In this document: positions 12,167-24,979 of the stretch, in pieces
Layout of the letters: the number at the start of each line of letters is the position of its first letter
Position numbering within the stretch: the stretch's first letter is position 1
From: Dioscorea cayenensis subsp. rotundata
Lineage: Eukaryota > Streptophyta > Magnoliopsida > Dioscoreales > Dioscoreaceae
DNA length: 64,000 nucleotides
Reading direction: 5' to 3'
Assembly (NCBI RefSeq): GCF_009730915.1
Contig: NC_052475.1
Span: 23,993,016-24,057,015, forward strand
Notes under the pieces: generated by a model
The model's input: the letters and a program-made list of their open reading frames with translations, nothing else
What the model was told of the DNA's origin: nothing
Database searches by the model: none
Translations under genes and position numbers: made by a program

Positions 12167-12679
12167 ATGGAGTCCTCGTCTCCTCGTCAGCGTTTCTTCT
12201 CATCTCTCGATCTCGTTGAGAAGAGAATGGCATCAGAAAGCGCAAAGAAAACCCTAACCGAAGCCAATCCGATCCCCTTCTCATCCTCCTCCAATGATCA
12301 GCTCAGATCTCCTCTCTACCTCCTCAACACGAACCCCATTCCCGTCTCCGGCACCAGCAGCAGCGGCCCTCCGCTCGATTTCCTATCGAATGATTCGCCT
12401 CAGGAGCAGCGATCTTCCGATGATGGTGATGGGGATGAAATCGAACAACTGATTGAACTACTCGGCGGAGAGAAAGGGATCAACTTGAAATGCGAGAAGG
12501 AAGAGAGCAGGTTGGATGGGTGGATAGAGTATTACCGGAGAGAGAGGAAGGAGCCGGCGAGGCTGGCGCATTTGCTCCTGGGCAAAGCTGTGTCTTTTTC
12601 CGGCGATGGAGCGTTTGCGGGATTAGGGTTTCCGAGCACCGTCCACGACTTCTTGCGAAATGATCCGCCGATGAGATAA
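12167..12679 (+). CDS. Small uncharacterised plant protein, intronless
   Basis: 170 aa, single exon, GC-rich compared with its surroundings. The N-terminal 80 residues are rich in Ser and Pro and look disordered. An acidic stretch (SSDDGDGDEIEQLIELLGGE) leads into a compact C-terminal block with WIEYYRRERKEPARLAHLLL, and the end reads FPSTVHDFLRNDPP. The C-terminal block looks conserved and structured, and I recognise it only as a plant hypothetical family. No signal peptide, membrane segment or catalytic motif is visible. An upstream ATG at 12126 in another frame overlaps this start and could lower its translation. Confidence 0.65.
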   Translation: MESSSPRQRFFSSLDLVEKRMASESAKKTLTEANPIPFSSSSNDQLRSPLYLLNTNPIPVSGTSSSGPPLDFLSNDSPQEQRSSDDGDGDEIEQLIELLGGEKGINLKCEKEESRLDGWIEYYRRERKEPARLAHLLLGKAVSFSGDGAFAGLGFPSTVHDFLRNDPPMR

Positions 12680-13213
12680 GGTTTTCGTCTTTCCGTTTTT
12701 GGATATTTTATTATTTTTTATTTCAGGATGTACTAAAAAATATTTACAATATAATAAAATTATAGCAACACATTAATACGTATGACATAATAAGTTGACA
12801 TTAAAACATTGGAAATGAATCTTTTCATACTTCTTTCATGTAAAAAGTCGCAACATTTTGAGAAAAAGATTAAAAAAAACAAAATGGGATGATACATTAA
12901 GATGGGTTTTTTTGTAAAAGACCTACACACTACACATGCATATAAGAGGATAATAAATTGAAAATGGCCATGAAAAAGATAGAAAAGAGAAGGAGAAAAA
13001 AAAAAACAAAACAAAACTTGAAAATATACATCTCTGATGAGCTTCCCTTCCACCTTCCACCTTTTTAGCTGAACGGCTCAATAATCTCCATGGAATTTTG
13101 TTCAGTAAGTTATGATATCCATTGGTGTTGTAACAAGCAAGACTTCAAAGCAGTATCTTAAATTTGATTGAAGCCAAGAACTTCCCAGTAATCAGTATGT
13201 GATGTGGATTTTA
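12680..13213. other. Intergenic DNA between convergent genes
   Basis: Lies between the plus-strand hypothetical gene and the minus-strand RWA gene and probably holds both 3' UTRs. Nothing else seen. Confidence 0.4.
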
Positions 13214-16200
13214 TCATCCCTGTTAAAAGGAAGAATAGAGTTATCTAAAAGATAAACAGCATGACAATATATATACATCTATTTGATCTCTGATTATTTA
13301 TTAATGGATTACTCAGCTTACCGACAACCGAGGGATTTGAAGAAGAATCAATGAGGCAAAGTATAAGGAAAAAGAAATTGCCACTCCGGCGACGAAATTG
13401 TGCCACAGGCGCTTGTTGTCTTTTGATGGAACAAACGCAGTCTTGAGGACATTTGTCAACTCAAAAATTCGGTAGGATATCTGTTCCACAAGCACGTGTT
13501 AAATCATGTTTTCGATCAATGTCCTAAGTTTGCCGGTTGAATACTTACAAGTAGATATATTGTGGTGATGAGGAGAAAATTGAGCAATGGGTAATTTGGA
13601 ATGAAAGAAAGAAGCCACTTTGGCTGGCCATTAGGAATGCCTGATCTGCAGATTTTCCAAACAGAAAAGGAAGATGTAATTATAATTACTAAGGTGCTCT
13701 AGAGGAATATCATTGTATCAAACTGGAGTGAATAGTGTAAAGACATGCATTAAAAGATAGCTTCATACCTTAGCCAGATATGGATCTGGGAGATATATGT
13801 CTCCAATGTGATCTTGCCGAGCCATCTGTATTAACAACTCAACTAGTGGTCAACCCATCTCTATACAATGGTTACTGTGAAAAGTAAAGGAATTGAAGTT
13901 TGCGGAAGTGAACTCACGCAAGGAGGGCCAAAGAATAGTTCCGTAACTGTTGTGTGCAATTCCGCAGGCAAATGTAAACACTGGAGATCATGAACAACAA
14001 ATTGTTAGCTTAATAGTTAATACAATCAAAGGGCGAAACAATGCAAAAGTTCTGGTCACTCACGTTATGGGAATCCATGATGTATAAGGATGGAGCTTAT
14101 TGTATGCGAGCTTGTCTAGCTTGTAAATGTATTCGTACCACAAATAACCAACCTACAACAATCAAACAAATATTACCATTCAATCATCCTGATAAACTAC
14201 CTTCAAGACAAACAATAACACCAGATGATATAACTCACCACCAGTGCACAAGACACAATGCTAGCCTTAATGGTGAATCTGCGCTTAGTTTCAGACTCCT
14301 CTAGTTTCTCCATCCATTTCTCTATCTGTTTTAAGGACAACTCTTTAATTAGATTATGATCAAAATGACAATAGATGAACCATATTATGCCCATGAAATG
14401 TCTTCTGAAAGTGAAAATCAGCTCAGCTTTAGGAGAGTCGAGAATTATCCATCTCACTGATTATGCAATAGCTATATTATATGGAAACAGATTCGTAGAA
14501 TTCAATAACGTACGTTAGGGTGAAAGTATGCATATATCATTCCAATGATCCAAATATAGCGATCAAGCCCAGATCTGAAGTGCCACTCATGCAGGAGAGG
14601 AAGATTCGTTTTAGAAGGTTCGGGATCTTTGTACCCTGCATCCAGCAGATAACAAATGATACTTTGTTATCTGATATATGGGACAATGAGTAATGACAAA
14701 CTATTGTTGATGATACAAACCTAACAGAAATGTGAACGGAGTCCATAAAAGATCAAAAACTCCGGGAACTTCCCAAATTAGGATTACCATCAGAAAACAA
14801 GAGACGAGCTTCATAGCCATGACTGAGCTGACCTCATTATATTTATTAAAGATGCCAAGAGTCCCATACACCATTAGTGTAAACAATGTGTGCATAGGAC
14901 ATATATAATATAACATGTAGTCATTGTTCAGAACAATGCAACAAAACGCAACAAAGAAATTGAGCCGCCACATCATCTGCATGTAGATGAATGCATTGTT
15001 GTCAACACTAATAAGAAAAAATTCTTTAAAAGAAAAAGATATTCCTTTACACAAAGGATAATTCAATCACCTGGGCAAACCGTGCAAGGCTGAAATCCTT
15101 TCGTATGTAGTAGTAAGAAAAGTTTCCAAATCCAGTCATCCAAACATAAGCAGCAATAAATATACGAATTGCATTGTATATTTCCGAGGCAGCAAAATAG
15201 TGATACATCAAAAAGAGGACCTAGGAAGACAAAAAAGAGTAATGAATCATCCACAATGATTTTCCCACATGCTTTTTTTTTTGTAAGTAATCGCATTTGA
15301 AATTCCTCCTTAAAAAAAAAAGAATTTCTAAGATCTCAAGTCAGTTATAAAAAGATCACAAATAGGACTCTTCCAAGAGATGAAAACCAGTCAATTTGCT
15401 GAAACCTCTTTTATTTTATTTGTCCGTTCGCTAATTAGATTCTTTAAGTAAAACTAGCTAGAGATCATCCATTCTACCCACCCTGACACATGGAACTCAA
15501 AAAGGGTTATAAATTAGAACCTTGAGTGTTACATTTCTAATAAACTTATAACAGGCAATTCCATGCCTTCGTATACTGACACACTTACTAATTGACTTAA
15601 GATCAAAATATGGCAAAAGAATATTGAATGATGACAGGCACATAGGGCCAATATATGGAACAAATTCCGAGCCTAATTGCTTTTCCTTGATTTTTACTTG
15701 AGCATACCAGCATGGGACCTAGATTCTAGAATTGGGATTGCAAGTTACAAATCCATGAATTTATAAATCACAAACCTGCATCCAACCCTTCCATTCTTCT
15801 GTTTGATGCCGATTCAAATAAAGTATGGCTTTTCCAGAAAATGCTGATTTATCATGGTGCTTTGTGAGGGAAGTTATTGCTGAAGCTATGATAAACAGCA
15901 TGTAGAGGAAGACAAACAGATCTCGGCTGTAATTCTGACACAGTAAAATTGCCAATTAGAGTCATAGAAAACTATTACACAAACTTCTTATGGAATAAAA
16001 CTGCCTTTTAACATACGTCCATTATCAGCAAAAATATCCAATTGGCAATCCTATCTGTATATCTCTGATTCTCTGTTTAAATAAAGGATTGAGAGATAAA
16101 CCTTCTTAGATTCTGGAAACAAATTTGTCCGATCACATAAGTAGAAGTAAGCAAGAATTGCCCCAAATTCAGACCTGCAAGACCATCACCCCATTATTAC

Positions 16201-17047
16201 CAACTCAATATATTATACATATGTTCAAGCTGTGACAAAAATTTAAATTCTTACATTGCTTTCAAAAGTGCTCGATTTTCTAGCAAGAATGTCTCGTCCA
16301 TTGTTATAAACCTACAATTAATTGATTAGTTCAGACCCAAAACAGCAAGTAATGATTCAAAAGGTAGAATCTATTTCATCTTAAAAAACAACCTGATTAA
16401 ATTTGCTCGAACAGAAGCATTCTGAAATTTTGCTGATGTTGATTTTGTTAATCCTCCTTCAAGTAGAAGTGCCCGATCATCTTCTTTCACTGCTACATTT
16501 CCTAATTCAACCAGATTTATATCTGAATGACTGCAATCACAAAACAAGATGTAGATAAGTGAGCAGTACAAACTATATTTTTCTTATTATATATAGATGT
16601 TATTCCATTTACAGAGCAAGGCCAAGATATCAAATTGTAAAATGAAATACAATGGCAATAAACTTCCAAAAAGACTCTTACACTTTATGAGGAGACGAAG
16701 ACTTTCTATACTCCAAAACTTCTGAATATATCCATGCTACAAGCACCGGAAAGAAGCCAAGCAAGAACGAAACCTGCAAGTAAAACAAAAGATACACTAA
16801 ATTGTCCTGAAACAACGGAGCACATCAGGAACTACAAACAAAATATAAATCACTTGAGATTTGTGATTTTATAAAGCTAACAACAGTGACATTAACATTC
16901 CTAAATAACTTGAGTTCTCATAGTCCCAGCTAGATCTCAAAAGAGAGAATGTGAAAAGCTTCAATCTTTACAAAAAGACCTGCATTCTCAGAGCCAAAAA
17001 CAAAGAAAACAAACCTGCCCAGGAGTCACAGGCCCAGGAACCACCAT
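13214..17047 (-). CDS. RWA: REDUCED WALL ACETYLATION protein (CAS1-type, 16 exons)
   Basis: Multi-pass Golgi membrane protein needed for O-acetylation of cell-wall polysaccharides. Exons (minus strand): 17047-17015, 16773-16682, 16530-16393, 16311-16255, 16174-16102, 15934-15776, 15220-15071, 14976-14721, 14635-14514, 14325-14239, 14152-14064, 13980-13918, 13825-13769, 13645-13549, 13480-13322 and 13219-13214. All phases agree and give 545 aa, normal for RWA. Recognisable blocks are the start [40 protein letters not shown], the [19 protein letters not shown] segment, [29 protein letters not shown], and [12 protein letters not shown] near the end. Most exons carry hydrophobic membrane segments. 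The last exon holds only one codon plus stop (G, TGA). If the last intron is not removed, the frame ends three codons later at TGA 13313-13315, so the protein barely changes. No frameshifts seen. Confidence 0.95.
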
Positions 17048-18582
17048 ATTCCTTCGAATCAAAAACAAAATGAATCCACGAGCTACTCAAGAACCAACAG
17101 ATCAAACACAGACCATCAAAGATCTCCGCTTTCTGCTTCAACAACACCAATCATCAAGAGCTGGATCAAATAAACAGAACGATGCGATCCAATGGGAAGA
17201 AACGGCTATATATACTAGAAGAACATAGAAACGCCACCAAAACAGGAAAGAGAAGAAGGTGGAGGGGATCTGAAGCAAGTCGGAGGACAAGTCGCTGTCG
17301 AAGTGGGAGGGCGAGGAGGAGCTGTTGGTGGTTGTTGAGAAATTTAGCCCTTGTTCTCAAATCAAAGGAAGAGGAGGGAATCAATCGGAGATGGGGATCG
17401 TGAGGTGGGTGAAGCTCTTCTAGGGCACGAAAATGGCGGATTTTTAATTCGCGGCATACGCTTGCACACTCGTACATCATGATGCGTTTTTTAATTAAAT
17501 AATAATTATTTAATTATTTTTATTTATTTATTTATTTTTTTAAGAACATTCATGTTGTGAAAACTTGGTTGTAGAAATTTGGACGTATTTGTGAAAGAAA
17601 TTAAGAAGTGCGTTTTGACTTTGGCCCCCTGGAAAATATCAAAATTATATGTGAGGAATGAAGTTTGAGGATTTTTGGGTAGGTGAGGAGTGATGCATAA
17701 ATGGGTTTTTTTTTTTTAAGGGGTTGATAAGTAAAAGTGGTGACACGTGGCCACTTGTAGGACAGTAGGAGTTGATTGCCGGCCATTAAACTTTATTGTA
17801 TTTATGTATTTATGTATATTTATGAATTATGGTCTAAATGCTAAGGAGAGGTACTTTTGTGATGCTGAACAATTGCATGTGATAATGTTTTTATTAAAAA
17901 TTTATGCCAATAATTAATATTTAAATTTAAATATAATTAGATTTTTTTTTTGGGGAATTTGTATTATAATAAGTTTGGTTTTATTTTGAGAAATTTCCAA
18001 ATCAAGAATTTAGATTTTTCTACATATTTAAAAATACAAATTTATAGGATTTTATGTAATAAAAATATAAAAATAGAGTGATTATAAAATTTTTAAAAAA
18101 ATAATAAAATGTAAATCTCATTAGATTATGCCTTTTGGCACATAAATTGAAAGCCTAATTTTAGACATTATTTGAAAACAACTTTATTTTCTCAAATACC
18201 AAGTTATGGTAAAAGATCTCAAATCAAACACTCTCATATATTAAAATACATATATATATATATATATATATTTACATTTTCATCAACTTTGGTTTTTTTT
18301 TATTTAAATATTCTTTCCATTTTCATCAACTTTTGTTCTTCCATAAAAACACAAACACATTAAACTTCCCTCCAACTCTAGTTTTCAAACTTGAATATCA
18401 ACCCTCCCTCAAAATCAATAAAATCAATAAAATCATTACAAATCTTTTATTACTAAATCAATGCAACTATACACATTATTTATACAAGTATACACACACA
18501 TATGTATATATATACACACACACATACACATACTTCACCTTCAATAAGTACAACATCTCCACGTACTCTCTCTGAAACCCTA
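17048..18582. other. RWA leader and the shared upstream region of RWA and the MADS gene
   Basis: The two genes are divergent. 17048 to about 17440 is the RWA leader and proximal promoter, richer in GC. The rest to 18582 is AT-rich with a TA run near 18250 and a CA/TA-rich stretch at 18486-18530, just before the MADS start. Confidence 0.45.
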
Positions 18583-19413
18583 ATGGCAAGCATATTCAAA
18601 AAGAGGCAAAGCAAAGGACGTCAAAAGATAGAGATAAAAAAGATAGAAAAAGAAGAAGCTCGCCAAATATGCTTCTCTAAACGCAAGGCCGGAATCTTCA
18701 AAAAAGCCAATGAGCTCGCTATCCTCTGCGGCGCAGAGGTCGGCATCGTCACCTTCTCTCCGGCCGGAAGAGCTTTCTCCTTTGGCCACCCCAACATCCA
18801 CTCCCTCATCAACCGTTACCTTCCTTCTGGCAACCCTTCCACCACAGAAGACCTCCTTCTCCATTACCCTGAAACCTCTTACTTCCATGGTTCAAAGTTG
18901 AATGAGCTTCAACGTGAACATGAACAACTTCTTAGTCTTGTTGATGCTGTGAAGAAACAGCAACAAGAGATTAAAGGGAGGCTCTGGTGGGATGTTGACA
19001 TTGAAGGGCTTGGCCTTGATGATCTCATTAAGTATGTTAAGGTTCTTGAAGAACTTAAGATGAAGGTTTTGAATATAACTGCTGCAAAGAGTGTTCATCA
19101 TCAGCATCATCATCATCATCATCCTGCTGGTTATTCTCTTGTTCATCCTGCAGGATCAGTTGAGGGTTTGAATTTGCATGCAAACAATGTGCTTTCTGGT
19201 TATCCTCATTTTGATGGTTTTAATGAGAGGTTTGGTTGGAATAAGGGACATGGAGTTGTTCCTGCTGGTTGTTCTTTTGCTGCTACTGGTTTTGATGATG
19301 AGTTGAAGAAGATGGAGGGTTTGCATGCAAGTGTTGTTAATGGTTTTGATCAGAGGCTTGTGAATGGAGGGAGTTTGCATGGTGGTCAAAGCCACATGAG
19401 TTTTTTTAACTAG
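18583..19413 (+). CDS. Type I (M-alpha) MADS-box protein, AGL62-like
   Basis: 276-aa nuclear DNA-binding protein, intronless as expected for type I MADS genes, which act mainly in female gametophyte and endosperm. The MADS domain spans about residues 12-72: GRQKIEIKKIEKEEARQICF, SKRKAGIFKKANELAILCG, AEVGIVTFSPAGRAFSFGHP. A coiled, charged middle (LNELQREHEQLLSLVDAVKK) and WWDVDIEGLGLDDL follow, matching the M-alpha layout. A His-rich run lies at 19096-19122. The ATG at 18583 opens MASIFKKRQSKGRQ. An in-frame ATG at 18502 would add a CA-repeat-encoded Thr/His-rich tail and is rejected as start. AGL61/AGL28-like is also possible; the subgroup is secure but not the orthologue. Confidence 0.9.
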   Translation: MASIFKKRQSKGRQKIEIKKIEKEEARQICFSKRKAGIFKKANELAILCGAEVGIVTFSPAGRAFSFGHPNIHSLINRYLPSGNPSTTEDLLLHYPETSYFHGSKLNELQREHEQLLSLVDAVKKQQQEIKGRLWWDVDIEGLGLDDLIKYVKVLEELKMKVLNITAAKSVHHQHHHHHHPAGYSLVHPAGSVEGLNLHANNVLSGYPHFDGFNERFGWNKGHGVVPAGCSFAATGFDDELKKMEGLHASVVNGFDQRLVNGGSLHGGQSHMSFFN

Positions 19414-21767
19414 AACTTTTCTTTTTGAATAACTAATGGTCAGGTTTAGGGTAATGGTTAAGGTAGACTTTTGTTTGTTTTTGTTTTAATTTTGTTGCAT
19501 GGCTTGATTCTTTTTGTAGATCAAGCTTTTAATTTTGCTAGTGGGAATGATAAATTTATCTCTTTTTTTTTTATTTAGTGATGTTTATGTTTCATGGAAT
19601 TATATAATATATTTATATATATGTCAAAGAGAAGTTTAATTAATTGGTCAAATATGGAAATAATTTGTTTATAGAAGGTTGTTAATATTTCCACCATGGA
19701 GAGCGCAAATCATGGAAATTAATTGACCAAATATCGGATTATTTTGGTAAGTTTGTCTGCATATATATATAGAGCTTTTAAAATTAATGTAAATTAATTA
19801 TTAAATAAGAAAACCTTCTTGTTAATTTAACCCACAAACTCAACGTACAATTTAATGATTTTAAATATAATATATTAGTATTTTTGTAAATGAATATTAT
19901 TATCATAAATTATTAATAAAAAAATAATTTTAAAAATATCAATCCACCCCAAAAAAAAAAAATTGTTGATTTTACCAAATCACCGAATATATATATATAT
20001 ATATATATATTAAAATTCTCTCAAGGATGGCAACATTGTAAAAAGTATAATCTTCAGTACAATTGCTCCGGTATTCTCACAAGCTGAACAAAATATGATT
20101 ATGTCACTGAGTAGTAGAAGTCTATTGCACCAGCTCAACATAAGAACGTATCCAACTTTGCTGATGGTGATGTGCACAAAATGCATCCTAGCAAATTAAT
20201 GTAGCATTGGTACGGTGACTTATTTCTTTATTTTTGTTACTCATGGAGCTAAGTCTTTTGACTATTGAAGCGCTCAAAACAATTAATAGAGAAGACCATT
20301 ATATCTATTATAGGTATGCAAAAGTTGATTAACTTGATAACTTCCCAATTGTGGTTGAGTTCCCATCCAAACTTGGCTACTAGCTTGGACAAAGTCTATA
20401 TACTCATGCTTTAATTTCTCTATGACAACAAGCTCAACATTTTAAAATCCAAATTGAAGATGTCAAGAACCATTGTATTTGTCCCTGAATGTCTTGTGTC
20501 TATTATGAGTGTGTTTGCCATCCTAACGTAGTTATATAACACATATGCTCACATCATTTTATATATGATTACCTTCATAGCTTTCAGTGAGTCATTGTTA
20601 GACAATTTGGTTTTTCTTCAAACAAGTATATATCCAAAGAGCTTTGTCTAAAAACATCTGGATCAGTATTCATACAGCATAGTGGATCTTAGCGTTTGTT
20701 GAAGAAATTTTGCTGTATTTTTGGTGATTCCATTACATTTCCATATATTTTTCTTTGCATGGTACACTAATGTGGCAGGTTAGATTAATTAGGCAAGTAT
20801 TGTTCCTTTTGTAAGCTAATTCTTTAAATTTTCTCCAAGCACATGGCTCCTACTCAAAAGTCAACCTCTAGTGGTTTGACTCTCAGGGTGGCTATTTAAT
20901 TGAATGGGTTTAATTTTTCTTTTGCTCAACCATCATTCCTTAATTACTTAATGATCAGTTCATGATATATAATCTTTTGGCACTTGGTTTCATTAACCAC
21001 ATTAATTAGTACTCTAGTTGGTGGTTGTCCCTTATTGTCATCATCAACAGTACACATGCATTATATATGCATAATTTTTATATATATCCAAATATGTTCT
21101 AAGTTTATGATGGATGAGGGGCTTAGTCCGGTCTTGTGCGGATAGAGATCTTGAATGGGTTAGTTGCTCAAACATATGATAGTTTATCTACAAGCTAGCT
21201 GAAAATGAGGAGAAAGCTGATTAATTAAAGCATAAAGGAGGGTGGTTATTGGTTAGTAATGCAAGCAAGAGCAAGAGGTTGGTTGAGATGCTCCAATCAA
21301 ACTTTGTCAATAATTTCTTATATATATATAAATCACAAATAATGATCATAATCAAGGTTTCTTTCATTATATATGTAGTAGTTAAGTTGCTAATATCATA
21401 ATTAGCATGAGTTAAACCTAAACATAATTAAAGTTAAATAAACAACTCCAAGGATACAAGAACAATGAAAAGTTTCTAATTAATGTTAGTCAACTTATTA
21501 TAACAAATTAATGAGTGATTAATAACAAAATTTTCTTCACTCTTTTAAACGTTTATAATCATGCAAAGGAAAAAAAATAGAAATCCAATTGTTTTTCTAT
21601 GCACCTTGACTCTGATAATTCTTCTTTTCATTCATTTGTTAACTACTATATATACTGTCACTTTTTTTGAGTAATTAGTGTAATAGACTTAATTTGTACA
21701 AGCCATTCAAAAAGATAAGATCTTCAATATATTGCATCTGCTTTAGCTGAAGAATTTTGAGTAGATT
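19414..21767. other. Long intergenic stretch, nothing recognised
   Basis: AT-rich with a (TA)n tract near 19988-20010. The less AT-rich part at 20030-20800 could be an old degraded element, but I found no protein motif in any frame and no terminal repeats. Confidence 0.4.
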
Positions 21768-22515
21768 ATGGCAATTATGATCAGGTTGGTGGAGATATAT
21801 ATATATATATATATATCTGCTGAGGAGCCTAAATCTACGGACCAGAATGAAGGGAATTTGATGCCTTCATTTAACCAAGAAGTTAGTTATATGCTCATTT
21901 CTCTATACTTTTTTTCTCAAACATTAGAAGTTCCCCAAAATATCAACGTTGTTCTCCATTAGTACTCATTCGACATATTGATGATTGATTGATATCACCA
22001 CTTCACATAATTAGTACTGCTTTCTTCGTTGGTTATATATTTCTCATGAGGATCATGAGCATGCTTTCTCTGATTCTGCTGAGTGGGCTTCAGGAAAGGT
22101 TATTCATCCACTTAAGATATTTTGCTGCTTTACGGAATATATAATCTAACAACTGAAATGAAAACCAACTTTATTATACTATTTGTCAATGACCTATATA
22201 GCATGGAGCACATGCTTTGAAATTGAAAGAGCCACTTGAAGCACTTAGGCCCAAATTGCAGGTATCCTTTCTTTTCCATCAAATTAAACTTTTCTTTTAT
22301 TTTGTTCTTTTTTTTCCGTTATACAAAGCACTAAAAGAAAATGTACTATAATAACAAGTACGTACATACATTCTCATAAAAAACCTTACAATTAAAAAAT
22401 GTATACTCCAAAGCTATATATATATTTCAGAAATAAATGCTTGTTTTCATGTACTTGGTGATATTGCTTGTAGATGGATGTAATACTGCATGCAAGTGAG
22501 GATGTGAATGCATGA
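21768..22515 (+). pseudogene. Endosulfine (ENSA/ARPP-19)-like gene, divergent or decayed
   Basis: Four exon-like blocks in phase 0: 21768-21881, about 22012-22098, 22202-22261 and 22474-22515 (stop TGA). They read ..SAEEPKSTDQNEGNLMPSFNQE, then ISHEDHEHAFSDSAEWASGK, then HGAHALKLKEPLEALRPKLQ, then MDVILHASEDVNA. From memory, plant alpha-endosulfine proteins have LISKDHERAFFDSADWALGK and GPLEALRPKLQ at these places, so the second and third blocks match the core, including the serine phosphorylated by Greatwall-type kinases. Usable GT/AG sites flank blocks 1, 3 and 4. The expected KKYGGLLPKKPPL segment between blocks 1 and 2 is missing or unrecognisable, and a (TA)n tract sits inside block 1. 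I therefore favour a pseudogene or a strongly diverged copy. Endosulfines inhibit PP2A in other organisms. Confidence 0.6.
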
Positions 22516-22636
22516 CCGGTTATTTCAGTTGTCTACGTACGTTGAACTGTTTCTTCATTTCATTATCATTTATTGCCATTGTCATTTGTTGCTGTTGTGG
22601 AAGGTGATAAGTCCATTTTGATGTTGTTTCTGTCTG

Positions 22637-22669
<33 letters not shown>

Positions 22670-23929
22670 TTGCATGAGACTTTGTGTTGCATTGTTTTAT
22701 TGTTTTCGCTTGGGTTCAAATGGTGAGAAATTAATCTTATAAATTTCAAAGTATTCTCAATTGTGATCTTTTGTCTGTGTTTTCAATATTAAATATATAT
22801 TCCAATGTATTCAATAGTTATGTGAAATAATTGAAACCTTAGCGCTAGGTATGCTTTCTCTTTTTCTTTTTTAACTTATTTCTCCTTTGAAAAAGTTGTA
22901 CTTGCTTTTGGACGTGTTTTGTTTGCAACTCTTTAAAAGCTCATGATTCATGACATATTTAATATACCTTCTTTAGAGATATTTATTTGCAAAATATTAA
23001 ATTAAATTATATTAAATTAAAGGAGATTATCCAACCATTTATAACCACAAACTTAATTATGTGACTTTAAGCTAAAGATGAATAGGACCAAAAAAAACTC
23101 ATGGGCCCACTCCTCTTTGCTTGATCTTAATCTTCTTCTTGTTATTGTTTTAGGAAAGCAAGGGAGCTATATTGAAGGATCCATTCTAACTACAAGGAAT
23201 AGCAACCTCTCTTGTTGGTTTGTATTATGTCCTAATCATGCTTAACATTAATTAATCAACCACCCAATATGGACCTCTTCTTTTGCATTATAAAATAAAA
23301 TAAATATCTATATATATTCCAATTTATTCCTTTTTTTTATTCATGTTTATTCTCATTCCAACTTTTTTTCATAGTCACATAGAAGAAAAGAATAATATGA
23401 AAGCATGAAATTTATAAATACCATTTAGACAAACAATCTAAATGATAATAACTTGCAAAATTAGAGTCACCACACAGATCAACAACATAAAGATATGGAT
23501 GGTTAAAAACTCACGTATGTGTAATTAAACGTTGATGTCATGGGTTTGATTTAGATATACATGCAACCCCGCTTTCAATATATTTTTTTTCTTTTTTATA
23601 TAAAAACTATGCAAGTGGGTTCCATGGTGGAGTCTCATAATAATCATCACAAATATGTATATGTGTATTTTTTTCAAGGGGCTCCACACCCACCTCCCCA
23701 CCACTACAATGAATGCCAATTACTTATTTATTTATCTATAATCATTGACTTTTTTAATGCATAACCTTCATCATGATTCATGAACCTATATTTTATATTA
23801 AATATTGATTAGTTATTTTTTTATATATTTTTAAATATATATGTTAACCAATTTGAACTTTCTATAATTGTATCACATGTTTTTTAAACAATTGACTGGG
23901 GTAGAAGAATAGGGTTTTTTCCATAGAGA
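22516..23929. other. Intergenic DNA with a (TA)n tract
   Basis: TA run at 22639-22666. No coding character or terminal repeats seen. Confidence 0.4.
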
Positions 23930-24600
23930 ATCCGGAGAAAAGAAGGTGCAACAGATTTTTCGACCACAACTTATGTGTGTGCCACTCAGAAATTGAATCA
24001 ATTGATCATTTTTTCATTCATTGTTCATATGCTAGATAAATTTGGAACTATTTTATTAGACTGTTTTAGTTGCTTGAATCACCTCCGATGTTCAATTTTT
24101 GGGACTCTTAGAGGTTGCTAGTTTGACTTTTCTTGAGAGTCATGGAAAGACTTAGTTGTGAAAGCCCTTGTGTGGAAATGTTTGGTTCATTAAGAACGAT
24201 CTTATTTTTAAAGTCAAAGTTTTACTTGTGCATGTCATAATTTTGAAAATTGATTAAATGCTATTGTCCTGGTTCTCAAATTGTGCAGAGAGAGTTAAAG
24301 GGAAGTTTGATGATTCCATGAAGACTATTCGTCTCAGTCTGGAGTTTCTTGAACCACGTATTGATGCTACGAGTGGGGATCCGTCAGCCGAGGAGGCACA
24401 TCACTTTAGTACGGGCTAGTCCTCTTCCGATGGTGGCTTCAAAGAAGAATTTGTTCCTCTCTTTTGCTCCTTATTGCTGGTTTTGCTTTTTGAATTTTAT
24501 ACCACATTTAGTGTGATGATGCTCTCTTTTGTTTCTTCCTCTACTGTTTGTGTGAAGGGTTGATGTATCTGTTTATTTTTTTTAATAGAAGTGATTTATC
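23930..24600 (+). mobile_element. Remnant of a LINE (non-LTR retrotransposon) 3' end
   Basis: Frames read CNRFFDHNLCVCHSEIESID then HFFIHCSYAR and IW, the cysteine/histidine block of the zinc-binding domain at the C-terminus of plant L1-type reverse transcriptases. Further on, ALVWKC.WFIKND-like sequence and SMKTIRLSLEFLEPRID end at a stop near 24418. A T-rich 3' UTR with TTTTTTTTAATAGAAG follows. Internal stops after SYAR and IRLF show it is dead. The family appears related to the fragment at 41454-41790. Confidence 0.65.
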
Positions 24601-24979
24601 CATTTTTTTTTAAAATTATTTATTAATAATAAAATATCTCAAATACTAAAATACCAGCATCATATCCAAGTGGTTAAAGGTTCAAATCTCTTTTCCCTGT
24701 AGTAAATATTATAAATAATGACTTATTCATGGTTTAAATTATTTGTTTATTAAATGATTATAAAAATTAACTTTTGCAAGTTAGATAAATACTTAATTTT
24801 AATTTGAGGGGTATGTAGGTGAAAACAAAACATGAGAATTGGTAAACCACCTCCAATGACCAGAATTATCAAAATTTTCAGGGGGCTAAATAAAAAAAAG
24901 ACAAATTTAATTAAGGCATATTAACGAATTTTTAAATTCAAAGATAAATACATAACCCAATGGCCCAAAACTCGCTCAC
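24601..24979. other. AT-rich DNA upstream of the bHLH gene
   Basis: Promoter side of the bHLH gene. A stretch near 24670-24700 weakly resembles tRNA A/B boxes but does not form a tRNA. Confidence 0.35.

Noticed and set aside
18502-18582. In-frame upstream ATG of the MADS gene
   Set aside because: It would add a tail translated from a CA/TA microsatellite; the family starts at about the second ATG (18583).
20030-20800. Less AT-rich stretch suspected to be a gene
   Set aside because: No frame gave recognisable motifs, no consistent exon phases and no terminal repeats.
24655-24705. tRNA-like A and B box wording (AGTGGTTAAAGGTTCAAATC)
   Set aside because: The boxes abut instead of being 30-40 bases apart and no cloverleaf can be drawn; at best a trace of a tRNA-derived repeat.
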